Shown piece after piece: positions 36,490 through 48,600 of a stretch of DNA of 64,000 nt (within the stretch, counting starts at the first letter, position 1; every line of letters begins with the position of its first letter). The position numbers and the translations under genes were made by a program. The notes beneath the pieces were generated by a model. It worked only from the letters and a program-made list of their open reading frames with translations, did not search any database and was not told where the DNA came from. Source of the stretch: Lineus longissimus (taxonomy: Eukaryota; Nemertea; Pilidiophora; Heteronemertea; Lineidae); NCBI RefSeq assembly GCF_910592395.1, contig NC_088316.1:14260001-14324000 (forward strand), in the 5' to 3' direction.

Positions 36490-39400
36490 CTAAGTATTTA
36501 CTGGAGAAACAGAGTCTTCTTCTTTGACTTCTCCATTGATTGATTGATATCCAGCCTGAAAAGATATGAAAAATTAACATCATTGTAACAAGTTACAATG
36601 TTCGATATCCTTCTTGCAAACAGATTATTGAAAAAGGTGTTGAAACCATCTCAACATGCCCACTGTTTGTAGCTGACCTTGCATGACATGAAGGGCATTG
36701 AACCAAGTCACCAATGCTTTGAAATTTAACCCCTGTTTAGCAATTCAACACAGTCAGACTTCAAACAGTGGTTTTATTACTGAGCGGCTTAAAACTGAAG
36801 ATGCAATACTTGAAATCTAACCTAAATACAAATGTAGACCCTTTCTTACCTGTTTTCTGTGACACACTCTCTTCTTTGAGGCATAGACTATCCCCACAAG
36901 TATTAACAGGAAGCCTAATGCCATCAGAGCGTACTGTACAATTGTTGTGGCTAAAATAGGCAGCATCACCTCGTGAGTAAATTTATCTGCTGTTGCTTCG
37001 TCTATTTTAGCAGTCTGAAATAAAAAAAAAATCTTAAGAAGTCGTTACAAACATTTACATTGTCCGCCAGAAATAAGAAACGAATTACTGCACATCCTGG
37101 CACGTTTTTTAACCTTAATATTGGCGAGTTGTTTTCCAGTGAATAATACATCCGATGTGTCTCATTTTAGCACTTACCTCATTCACCCAGGCCACAGGGA
37201 AAATCGTTGGAGGAATCTTGGCCAATTCACTGAAAAACAATTTCAGAAACGAAATATTAACAGTATCACAACCTGGGGGATTGCTCGATGAACTTGTCTG
37301 TTCTGCTGCTCCTGTGACAGAGCATGCCCTGTACTTGTGAATAGATGTCTCTGCCTGTTCTCAAATGTCAAGTATAAATGTAATTCAAAAGATAGAATAA
37401 TTAACTTACGTGACATCTGAAATATTCTTTAAGTGGATATTTATCTGTAACCTCTTGGCTGCATTCATGACAGCACCAGTGTTCTGAAGAAATGAATACA
37501 AAAATGGTTAAAAAAAACTGACTTGCAAACTGAGCGTCAACTAGGACATAATTAACTCTATTAACAATGCAGGACGATTGTAAGGGTATATGCAGCAAAC
37601 CGAAGACCCCAAGAGTTGTCCTCTCTTTCACATGAAGACATCTACCGACATAGAGTCAAACCCCAATCTCCAAAGTGCACTGATGTTAATTTTGAACATC
37701 AGTCTTACCACTGCACCATTTATAATTGGCCATGGTGTGAACTTACTGGTTCAACATCTACAAACGTTTCATGTTCCTCTTTGTTCGGATGCATGCCCTG
37801 AATGGCATTAATATAATAAGGTGCTGCTTGGTAAAAATGGGGCTGGGAGATAATCACAGGTGCACCTGAAATTGAGATGATAATAACACATCAATACATT
37901 TATAAAGCACCCTTCCATGTCCAATTAAAGACAGCCGACACTACTGTACACCACTTCCAATGTAAATGCAACAGATACAAATTTACTTCACACCCCAAAC
38001 TGTGCAAAAAAACACAATGCCCACCTTTGCAAGGAGTTATATCAAGAACACCAGCTCCGAGGCAGTCAGGACGACAATAGCCTTTATTGACTGGATTTTC
38101 AGTGTGATTGGCAAAGACTTCAAGCGGAGGAACGAAACGATAGAGCTGTATCCCATAATTCGTTTGATCGCTGTCATATGTGACATAGATGGACCTGAAA
38201 TGATCAGTGAAAATTACAATGGTTTGGGGGGACAGAGATTCCTCATAATCAGAGAGACCACTATAATGCCACTGAGGTAGAAATCACAGTTTTAAGTAGG
38301 GCCTACTAACACCAGAGGGCGACTGCAGAAAAACGAAATCGGCTTAATTTGCCGGTGTTGTAATGAAATAGCTTGGGTTATGAAGCCAATAGTTCCTCAC
38401 TTACACCACTTATTGCAGATTGGTGAACTGGATTAGACTTTGGACTTAGAGGTTAAAGCTAGGAGACGGTTTAGGTTCATGTGAATATTAGGTTTCAGAT
38501 CAAAAACCCGAGCAGTTCAAAAACTTTGCAAGACAGATGACAGACAGGAGACACGGCCAAGGTAAGGTAAAATTACATGTATGTCAACAATACATTGTTA
38601 AAATCTAGACAAATTCCTCACCTGCATATATCTGTCGAGAATAGATACAAAGTTTCAGACTTATCCACGAATGGATGATAGAGGGTGCCATCTGTCCCAT
38701 TGATCATGTTACACAGTGTTCCATTCCAATAGGGTAATGAACTGTAAAAAATTGATATATTTAAAGTTCAATTCCCCCTTCAGAGTTTTAAAGGAGTTTA
38801 TTTTCATTGGGGATGTTGGTGAGAAAACACTGCTTCCTGTGTCCTGCTCCCTCAATAAGGTGACCCAAAAACTCCCTCTAATGAAGGAAACACACACTAT
38901 AAGCAAAATCAGATATTATGGCTGTGATTATGAAAAGTATTCTAATGAATTTGAAGATGGATCATCTCAAAATTATGCTAAAGGGAGAAATATATTACTG
39001 CACAATGGGAAGGTGAACTCCTGAAATCGATTTAGTATGGGTCACCATGCAGATGCATCCTACACTATTGGTATTGCATCACAAGTTTTCTAAATAGTTG
39101 CATAATCTCGAAATGAATACCTTTCGCCATTCCATTTGTTTATGATATTCAGATTATCCAGTTTGCCTCCAGTCCCTGTGTAGACTGTATACAGCCCGTC
39201 ATCTGTGCCATTTTGCTGAAGAGACATCAATGAGAAATGATTATTTCATGTTGGTTTCAACTTACGTGCAATTAAGTGGAGAAGAAGTAGCCACACACAA
39301 CCCCTACTGTAGTCAATACACTGCACTGAATCACCAGTTGTTTGGCATTGGAAGGTTCCAATGTTTATCACCCGTTGGGAACTGGTATCATCAAGTTCAA

Positions 39401-42400
39401 ACCCCAGATTGATCAACTGTTTGTTTGCCTTCACAGGTTGAGTTCAAGTGATGTGCTTCTTCTTCTAGTTCTGCGTTCAGAAATTTTGAGATGCACGCTA
39501 GACTGTCGTTAAGTTTTCGGTGACGAGGTCGACTCTCATAGAGAGTTGCCCCACAGAGCCCTAGAACTTTGTGGTCGGGGTGATATCCTTCGGCCAGTAC
39601 TGCTCTCTATTCTTCACAAGGGAGCAGGTCTGAAGCACATGAGCTGGAATCTGGTGTCCAGCTCCACATTCACATTGTACAGTACTGATATGTTGAATAA
39701 GCTGCTCTTTGAAACATGTACCATGTCTGTAGAGACGTAAGATAACGACAGTTGTAAGGAAGCACTCGAAGACCAACCCAGATCACAAAAGCCTGCGCAA
39801 TATAAATGTAGCCATTTCCGCAACCCAATCTACATTGTACTTACCCCAGCGAATAATCCAACTTCCTCGGGAATGGCAACATCGATGTGAAACGTTTTCA
39901 AAATATCATGGATGAGCTCTAGAACAAGATTAGGTTTTCCCCAGATCACATCTCCGACTTTCTGCTTTGTAAACACATGGTTCCCCAACAACCCGAGTAA
40001 CTTGTCCACAACATATTCTCCACCTAATTTCTTAATCCATCCTGGGGCCAGTCGGTCCAGAGCATCTACAACAGTCTGAAAATGATATTTCACAGTTAGT
40101 ACATACAGTAGAACCTCTCCTATTAAGGACACCCTCGGGACTGGCAAGTGCTGTCTTTAATAGAGAGGTGTCCTGATTATAGAGGTTAAATTGAATGGAA
40201 ACAACTACTTTGGGACCAAAACTAGTGTCCTTAATAGAGAGGGTGTCCTTAATAGAGAGGTGTCCGCTAAGGGAGGTTCTACTGTACATGTAATTGTGTA
40301 TTTTCACTATCAGTGAATCAATTACCATTAAATACCCAAGTCTTTGGTTCATCACAAGACAGTCTGTGAAAGCTGCAGAGTCAAGTGGTATACAACAGGC
40401 TCTGATTGGCGCATTTCATTTTATGACCTGTACTTCAGCCAATGAGGGGAAATGTCCCAGGGATTGTGGGAAGAGCCGGAGAAGCAAACATTAACGTCTG
40501 ACTTCCTCAGGATGACCTTCTTGTCTAACATGAAACTCAACTGCACTCATCTGATAACTCCGTTGTGAATTGACAAACTGCACTCGTCTGATAACTCCGT
40601 TGTGAATTGACAAACTGCACTCGTCTGATAACTCCGTTGTGAATTGACAAACTTGCGTAACTACCAGACCTTGTTTAGTTGCAGTAGTGGTAGTACTATC
40701 AAGTGTACTTACTACAAACAGTAAATTGACGGATGTAATGGTGTCATCTTCACTCCCTGTAGATTTGTCTGGATCAAATACATAAGTTTTTGGCTCTTTA
40801 TATGACAGCGTGTCATTTTTATGGAAGATCAACTCTTGCTTGGTTCGGACCTCTCTGAAATCATAAATAAACAAGGATTATTTTTTACTCTTACTGTTCA
40901 TAATGCTTCATTGTAATTTGTATGTTAGTTCATCTGCATATTACTTGGTTTAATTATGATATTAACACAGACAAGGACAGTTGATTGCAACAACAGGACA
41001 CAAAAACTTTCCTTTCTTACTGACACTGACTATTCGTTCTTGAGATTAGTGAGAATTAAAGTACATACTTCACGACTTATAATGGAAGTCGAGTTGCATA
41101 TTATAAATGTGACCCAAGTTGCTTCATCATGTTGTCAGGATACACAAATACTCTTTGTCCACCAACTGGACTTTATAAGATGTACCCGGTGTAGAATTTA
41201 AAGAAAATCAAATGTCCACAGGCCTCTAAACTTCATGCTGGATAATCAGTAGAGTTCAACACAGTGAATGTATATAATGATCTTGACAAAAATTGATTAA
41301 CAAATTTACATGGGATTTCAAAAGCCAACCACCGGGGTCAGGACAAGCGCATGCTGGGAAAGAAATTCTGAACCCTCAAATCCCTCAAGTCTGTCCTCCA
41401 TGATGAAGGGCAACTCATGCATTAGGTACTGTGCTCAACCAAATTTACTTTCATAAAGTTTGTAACAGGGAAAATATCAAAATGTAAAAAATTTCATCTA
41501 GGTAGGTGGAGATTCTTTCTTGAAGGTGGTTCTTGACATACTAGACAACACTGAACCGAGATGCCAAAAAGAGAAACAAAATTCATAGATCTGTTATTGG
41601 ACATACAGAGGATCCTCAATCAGCGGACACCTCTCAATTGAGGACACCCTCTCTATTTAGGACACTGGACTTGGTCCCAAACCGATGGTTTTCATTGCAT
41701 TTGACCTCTGTAATCAGGACACCTCTCATTTAAGGACGGCATTTTTCTGTTCAAAGGGTGTCCTAAGTTCTACTGTACCTGTATGCATATGGCCCTATCT
41801 GGCGTAATACAGGTTTCTCCCCCTTGACAATTTCATCTTTGTTCATCACGTCAAATAAATAGAACTGCAATAATATGGGTACTGGAGGGTCTAGCCAAGC
41901 TTCAAACGAAACGCTGCCATTAGTCAGGACTACTTGCTGCAAAGTTTTGAAGAAAAGAAAATCTTTAGTTAGAGGGAGGCAAGCAAAAGCGTGCAGGTTT
42001 GATTGGCAAAGCAGAACGTACAACTAATAAGAATGCCATTGGTTCCAAGGAGGAGAGTGGGAGGGCATCATTTTAGAGTTCATCATTCTGTACGCAAATG
42101 AGTCTTCATTTGTCCAGTATTATTGTGTGGGTAGGAATTTTTATCTTGTTCACAAGTGAGACAATTTGATAAGCTACAAATAGTCAATTCCTATCTGGTA
42201 GTTTTGTTTAGATTTGAAGTTGACACTCTTCAGTTCAGGGTCATGATAACTTCTGAAATGACACACTACATGTGACATAATCCTCCTTGCTCTTTAATTA
42301 AACTTGCACATGACATATCAAACTTGCTCTTTAAACTTGCACATGACATATCAAACACATGATACATGTACAAGTGGATGACTGCCAAAATTCAAAAGGT

Positions 42401-44545
42401 TTCACTGCGAAAAAGTGATTTAGTTTTCAAGTCCAAATCAAAATAAACATGATAGTTGCGTGTGACATTGTGTATTTTGATTCATACATCAAGCATGACA
42501 GACTGAAGTGTAATTGTCTGATTGATTTTTAAATGGTACAATTGTAATATGTTTTTGAGTGTGCTTAATCTGGCATAACCGGCCTTAAACATGAGACAAC
42601 TGAACTTTTTTACCTCTCGCCTCTGTTATGCGTCTGACAGGTATCATGGCACAAACAAGTACAAGGTACACATAGCATGTGGTTTTCATTCATTCATTTC
42701 AACCATTTGATATCCATATGAGAGCTTTTGGCATGTGTGGGGTAAACATGTTGCATTAATTTGTTGTTTTCTCTGATAGTTGGATATCGGGTATATGTAA
42801 TATCTAAAAAAAATACTATTTACTCCTACATGTACATGCACGATGCATACAGCAGGAAAAACAATAAGGGGAATCAAAATTAGTATGAACATATACACAT
42901 CCATCACTAACAAAAGAACTACTCATATCACATCATGTAAATGATAAATGCAGAAGCAACTTATATATGCAAATACATCTACATGTACCACTAAGACAAG
43001 CACAAAGCATGACAATGTGTCTTTTCTTGATATTTCGAACAAGTTCAAAACCGATTTGCAAAAACACTGATGACACCAGTCCCAGAATGGGTAGACATAA
43101 TGTGTTGGTCAATTCAAAAACTGCTGCATTTATTAACAAACGCTGTAGGGAGAGCTTCTCTTCACCTTTTGATTCGGGACTTGGCAGCTTGGCCACGGCC
43201 AGAGTTCAGAAATGCATCTGCTAGATGCATCCTCTCCACTTCTCATTTAGTTGTCAGTTAAATGGTATAGGAAGGAACTTGTTCAAAGTATCAAGAAAGA
43301 AGACAACCAAAAGCCTTAATATTCAAAGAGGTACCTGTAGACATAAGGGCCCAGCTGCTTTACGACAGGCTTGGAGCCATTTTCCAGGAACTCATTTGGA
43401 TTGACCAGGTCAAATACCCAGAATTCCATATAGACTGGAACTGGGGGATCTTTCCAAGTTTCATAGGATTCTGTTCCATTTATCAGAGGCATTTTCTAAA
43501 GAAGATGGAATGATACCAGTACAAGTTTAGTGAGATTATGAATGTTGGAAGAAGGCCCGTCATATGCAAGTCTGAGTGATGCAACTTCTACTCACTGTTA
43601 AATCTTTTAAAATTCAACTTTTAATTCATCACCATAAAGTATGTATGCATACGGTAAAGACGCCAGACAATGCCTCTGGAGTCATTGTCTGGCCGCAAAA
43701 ACCTATTGTAAAGACAGTTTGTTTTTGCCCACCCTAGGGCCTTCCCTTAGGTGGTACTAGCGTACACGTATCTGGCTTCACATTATAACAAGGTTTGCTA
43801 TCTTATTTCACCTTCAGCTGCAGTGTTACTACAGGGCCGGGGGACGATGATTGGCCATCTTCGGATGTCTAATATGCAATAAGGGGGTATCAGGCTGTTT
43901 CGCTACATTGCCAGTTCGCTACAAGTCGTTTCGCTACATGTGGCGGTCGTTTCGCTACATGATGGGTACGGTCGTTTCGCTACATGGGTGGAGTCGTTTC
44001 GCTACATGATGGGTACGGTCGTTTCGCTACATGGAGGACGTTTCGCTACATGGGTGGAGTCGTTTCGCTACATGGATGTAGGTCGTTTCGCTACATGGAT
44101 GTAGCGAAACGACCGTACCCATCATGTAGCGAAACGACTCCACCCATGTAGCGAAACGACCGTACCCATCATGTAGCGAAACGACCGCCACATGTAGCGA
44201 AACGACTTGTAGCGAACTGGCAATGTAGCGAAACGACAGTAAACCCAATAAGGGCACTGGGTCACAGTTAGATTCAGCAAGGAACAAAGAAGGCGCATCA
44301 CAAGTTTCATGCTGTCTAGTTTTAGCGACATACCCAATTTTTTACTCGAGTCCAATAATACAAAAGTGTACATTTACATACAATATGTCATGTATTGTAG
44401 GCCTACATTCGACCCTCAAATTTACCTGTGAAATCACATTGTGGATTACTCGTTTAAAAACTGCTATTAAACCACCGCCGATCACCATTAAAAAGCACCC
44501 TGTCATTAACAGGATTACTGTATTTGCAAATGCAGATAAAGCCAT
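36490..44545 (-). CDS. CD36/SCARB-family scavenger receptor, LIMP-2-like
   Basis: Exons on the minus strand: 44545-44426, then 43495-43335 (2a) or 41936-41779 (2b), 40854-40713, 40075-39845, 39215-39121, 38741-38622, 38194-38025, 37865-37747, 37483-37410, 37229-37178, 37014-36850 and 36555-36490. The product is 504 aa with 2a or 503 aa with 2b. It has an N-terminal membrane helix (~10-32), a large luminal domain with the CD36 features [20 protein letters not shown], the cysteines of YCRPDC and TPCK, GMHPN and LQINI, then a C-terminal helix (448-473) and a short cytosolic tail. Family members bind lipids, lipoproteins or lysosomal enzymes. The tail motif AGYQSI argues for a lysosomal, LIMP-2-like role rather than a surface receptor. 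The start ATG follows an in-frame TTG region, so 44545 is the first methionine. Confidence 0.93.
39440..39776 (-). pseudogene. Relic of a LINE reverse-transcriptase C-terminus
   Basis: The minus-strand frame 39776-39561 reads [25 protein letters not shown] and WPKDIT in order. This is the pattern that closes many invertebrate LINE pol proteins (R-x-G-H..., C-x-CG..., EH-LQ-CP..., R-x-x-x-WP). A stop then interrupts, and the downstream sequence still resembles the following residues with further stops. It is a short, dead fragment in scavenger receptor intron 39216-39844. Confidence 0.65.
40106..40284 (+). mobile_element. Pogo-like TA MITE, intact copy
   Basis: 179 bp with ends CAGTAGAACCTCTCC / GGGAGGTTCTACTG, flanked by TA at 40104-40105 and 40285-40286. 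The interior has repeated GTCCTTAATAGAGAGG words. It lies in the scavenger receptor intron before exon 4, ending 30 bp from that exon's first base. Confidence 0.88.
40539..40649 (+). repeat. 37-bp tandem repeat, three units
   Basis: AACTGCACTCGTCTGATAAC begins at 40539 (with one A for G), 40576 and 40613. The copies are almost identical. It lies in the intron between exons 3 and 4 of the scavenger receptor. Confidence 0.92.
41606..41775 (-). mobile_element. Pogo-like TA MITE abutting the exon 2b splice donor
   Basis: 170 bp, in reverse orientation relative to 40106-40284, ending AAGTTCTACTG, with TA at 41604-41605 and 41776-41777. The right-hand TA overlaps the donor of exon 2b (41779, minus strand), so intron bases from +2 outward are target duplication and element. 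Confidence 0.88.
41779..41936 (-). CDS. Alternative exon 2b of the scavenger receptor
   Basis: 158 nt, acceptor ttgcag, donor gtacag. Starts in phase 0 and leaves AG, exactly as 2a does. Encodes [17 protein letters not shown] and QIGPYAYR, and matches 2a at about 25 of 53 aligned residues. Using both exons together would break the frame. Confidence 0.85.
43335..43495 (-). CDS. Alternative exon 2a of the scavenger receptor
   Basis: 161 nt, acceptor ctttag, donor gtacct. Starts in phase 0 and leaves two bases (AG). Encodes 53 complete codons including [16 protein letters not shown] and QLGPYVYR. This is the first luminal strand region of the CD36 fold. It is interchangeable in phase with exon 2b. 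Confidence 0.88.
43895..44239. mobile_element. Foldback-like palindrome of TTTCGCTACA iterons
   Basis: Arms 43895-44034 and 44097-44239 are near-perfect reverse complements (the left arm lacks two bases near its tip). Each arm carries six copies of TTTCGCTACA plus one degenerate copy, separated by fixed 8-14-bp linkers such as TGATGGGTACGG and TGGGTGGAG. Three more copies lie in the centre. Long inverted repeats made of short tandem repeats are the hallmark of foldback elements. It lies in scavenger receptor intron 1 and carries no protein gene. Confidence 0.85.
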
Positions 44546-45690
44546 GATATTGAGGTCCAAGGAACAAAATTAGCAGACTTTCAACGAGATCAAAATTCAG
44601 AAATGTGCAAAGTTCAATTTGGTGAGTTGTTTACAATTTTCACGTGAGTGTTCTGGGTTTAGGCTAAAATGCGGAATGATTTTGGGGAGTTGGCTCAACA
44701 ATATCGAATTGACCACACCATGCATATGAGCCAATTATACTCCTAAGAAGTCCACAAGTTTGTTGTTTATAGTTATAAAATCTGTTCAATGCTGTCATAA
44801 TTTTTCATTTAATGAAGACAAATGTAGTATTTCTTTTCATATATAAACATATTTGGTATAAATTGTACTCCTACCCAAAAAGATAAGCCAATAAAAACCC
44901 TCAATAGCATTTTATGGAAATGACCCAATCAGAAAAGTTCTTGCATCGCTTTTATGGCCCAATCTGTCAAGATGGCGGTAAATTCAGAACATTAAAAATT
45001 TCGCTTATAAAAATTGCAAATAATTGCAAGACGCTGAAAATTTATATTGATATAATTCGACCAATATGATAATTGTGACGTTGTCTTTCTTCCCTCCAAA
45101 TTTCAATAAATTCGACAATAAACTTTAGATTTCACAATGAATTTTGTTCACAATCAAAATTGTTTTTGTTGATAAACTTTCATCGAATCATTCATTCATT
45201 GTTGTCATTTCCCGTGCTGCCATGCCCATGACCAGCTCATGTCCTTGAGTTTATTAGTCTGTGTTTATTGTCTGAACTGACACATTCTCCTAAACTTTGT
45301 CTTGCCGAGGGAAGAATGCGCTTCGGACCAGTTGCCTGAGTTGGCCTGAAGCTGAAACCGTTGGTGGGAACTGTGCAGTGTCTTGAGTGATGTATGTGGC
45401 GGACAGAGCAGGCCACTATCAGCCTATGCCCCCGGCTATTGCTATATGGCTATGGTTTCATTTCCCAACCCTAGGAGGTGCATGCCTATCCAGAAAATTG
45501 TCATAGAATGTCTGTTCAGACCATGTCGTTCATGGCCTAGGCCATAGCCAGGCCTGCATGGCATAGAAATGAAAAGAAACCTATGAATATCAACTAGGCC
45601 CAAGTCAGTATGGATTTGATGTTTTGTCTTTCTGAACCAGCTTTTACAGATTTTCTTTCTTCCTTTCAGGTAACGAGTAAGAGGGAAGTA
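44546..45690. other. Head-to-head spacer between scavenger receptor and POT1
   Basis: 1,145 bp between start codons, containing 5' UTRs of both genes and the promoter motifs annotated at 44888-44978. A ctttcag at 45663-45669, just before the POT1 ATG, indicates a spliced POT1 leader. Confidence 0.6.
44888..44978. promoter_or_regulatory. Putative bidirectional promoter: three CCAAT boxes and a YY1-like site
   Basis: CCAAT occurs at 44888, 44925 and 44959, and AAGATGGCGG at 44969-44978. The latter matches the YY1 motif common at housekeeping transcription starts. The cluster lies between two divergent genes, roughly 340 bp from one start codon and 700 bp from the other. Function is inferred from motif and position only. 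Confidence 0.5.
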
Positions 45691-48600
45691 ATGGTCAAGT
45701 CTCTAAATGATTTAAATCTCACTGGTCTATTCTCTTTCTATGGTGTGGTCACCTTCATCAAGGTTCCTCAAAAAACAAGAGGGCCAGGTGTGTAGGACTT
45801 GTTATGAAATAATAAAAGTATGCCATTCTAGGACATAGGCTGTCGCACCATAACAATTTTTCTAGGTTAGCTGGAACTTTTCTTTCAAAGTTTAGAACAA
45901 TACATGAATGTAATCTTATAAATGATCTTACCAAAATAATGATCTCACCAACCCATGTGGCATCTTCAGGTCTGACACATTGTCATTGAGGAAATATCGT
46001 TTTATTTTCAGACTATAGCATGACTCTCCGAGTCACAGATCCAACATGGAAGGATGACCCCCTATGCTGCCTCCTTTTTGGGAAGACCTTGGAATTTTTC
46101 CCCAAAGTTGAAAGACCTGGAGATCTTGTGCGATTCCATCGAGTCAGAATGAGCAGATATAATGGGAAGCTACAATGCCAATCAGCGCCAGGTTTTGCTG
46201 CAGTCGTTTTCAAGGATGGTTTGAGTGATCCTATCGCTACAACCAAACATTTTTCCTTTGCTGATGAAGAAAAGAAAATTGTAAGCATTTTTTGGGGTTC
46301 TGTTTTGTGCATTTTAGTGTGAGACCCGAGTCTGGAAGGTTCCAGTGCTGTGCAACACATCTGTTCAGATACCAGAGCATGTGCTCCAGAACTGCCCACT
46401 CTGGGACACCGAGAGACTGGCCACATGGCCATACAGTGCATCAATGGAGAGTAAGCTATTACAATGTTTGTTGAGTAAAATGATTGTGTTAGGAGATGCG
46501 AACTGGATCACATTCACTGGTGCTTTGTTGATGTGGTAGTCTGAAACCAAGTTATAAGTCCAATTTGTTGTCTCTGCTGTAATTGTCCTTGTTTATTCTA
46601 GTTTAATGCTTCTTTTCTAGGTGAAAAACCTCCAAGAATGGGCAAGGAAACAAACATTTGCATTTGCTGGTGCCAGACTCCCTGGTCCACCTGACCATGA
46701 TGATTATACCATTGACTGTATTGCGAATATCAAGATGAAGAAGTATTTTAATCTAAAGTGTCAGGTAAGTTGCTTTTGCCTTGCCTTTTGTATTCTGGAG
46801 CCTTTTAGTCTTTAAAAGGCAGGGAAGAATTTTCCATTGGATATAAACAGGCATACTGAATAAAGGGCAGGAACTCTCCTCATCAGGTACCCTGCAAAAG
46901 TACACTTGAGTGTTACTGGGATTAAATGGGGATCCCTCCTCCCCTTCTTTCCAGTAGACTGCTCACTATTCAAGATGATCGATATCACACTATCAGTTGA
47001 TGAACTATGTTTTTTGCAGGTTATAGCGATAAGGGAGTTTGATGACACTCAGGTTAACTTCAAGGTGTGGGATGGTACGAAACCTCCGAAACGGACAGGT
47101 GAACCTGGCAAGGATTTGTCGGTGTAAGTGCTTTTTTGCTGACCTCTTGGGAGCTTATACCACTTGGCAAATTTTGTGATCGTTGTCCATCATATTTTTA
47201 GTAAAGTACTTTGGGTAAGTGCTTGGGCAATTTCATTAAAACTTACGTAGTCAGTTGCTGTGTGGATACATTTAAAAAGTCCCTCGACAAGGAAACATGT
47301 AAAATATTCAAATAGGCCAATGTTTCGTCTGAGTGGGTCAATAAGTTTTAATAAAGGATTGTAGAAGTTTGTATATTTTTTCAGGCCAGTGGCTGAGATG
47401 CTACCGGTTACTCACCCAGAACTCTTGTGGGAAGAAGATTTGAAGAAAGGTCTTAAAGATTTGCAGAAATACATTGTGGATGTGACAGTATTTGATGATC
47501 ATGTTCCAGCCTCTTTGAAAATCAAGGTAAGCTCCTGTCCAGTTTATTATTGAGAAAATACGATCTGCAGCCTGGATTGATGTGTTCTTAATTTCTAGTT
47601 TCTTATTTTATTCTCAAGAATATGCTGAGGACAATTGCACAAGATTTGTTGTTGGGTGATAAATTGTTGTCCTGGCATGGATGTTGTGACGAAAGCAGTG
47701 TTACTATTTCTTCGATGCTTTTCCCCTCTAACCTGAAACTTGACATTTCAGCCAGGAGATTTCATACAATTTACGAATCTTCATTCCCTGGTTCCGGCAA
47801 GTAAATGGGGTATGCCTGCTGCCCCCCACATTGAGCTTTGTTTACATTACGGCAAGACGTTCAACCGTGGATTACAGCCGTTGACTGCTGAGGAATCAAA
47901 AATGCTCGAGGAGAGAATGAAGCCTATTTTGAAAAGCAGAAGAGGTAATTTCAAGTGACAAGTTCATATTGCTGAAATATTGATGTTGGTTCAATTGAGT
48001 TGCTGCTATAGCCACAGCTGATGGAGGCTGGACATCGGCTCAGGATCAAATGTGGTGTTTTAACACGGTTTCCCATTGGATTTCATTGTCTGCCATGGGC
48101 TGATCCGGACTGTCTCTAATGGATAAGGTTCTGTTTCAATATATGATTTAATTCCCTCTTGAAGTATGTTGCAGCAACAATGAGTTCTTTGTTGTCATAT
48201 CGGTACATTAAAAATCTATCATTTCTCCTTATTTTCAGGAAACACAAATGATGATGGAACTCCCCGAACTAGAACATTGGTAAAATCTCCAACGATGTCG
48301 GAATTTTCAGTCAATACGTATTTCAACTTCAGGTGTCAGGTTAGTTGAAATGTTCACTTTAGACAACAGAGAACATAGAGTGAAGTATTAAATCCTATTC
48401 TTAACAAGAATAGAAATGAATACCTCAATGTTGGTCCTTGGTTTTCTCATCAAGACCGCTTTGGTAGATTTTAAATAACATCTAAAAGGCGTGCATTTTA
48501 ATATCGATTTTTTCCCTAACACAGGTTGTGGCAATGTGGCATATGTCTCCCACCCAAGTTGTCTTGAAGGTCGTTGACGGCACCAAACCACCAGCTCATC

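Noticed and set aside
41779-43495. Exon 2b as an extra cassette exon used together with 2a
   Set aside because: 2a leaves two bases and 2b begins in phase 0, so inclusion of both shifts the frame.
43895-44239. CRISPR-like array
   Set aside because: Repeats are only 10 bp, spacers recur in order and the whole array is palindromic. The genome is animal.
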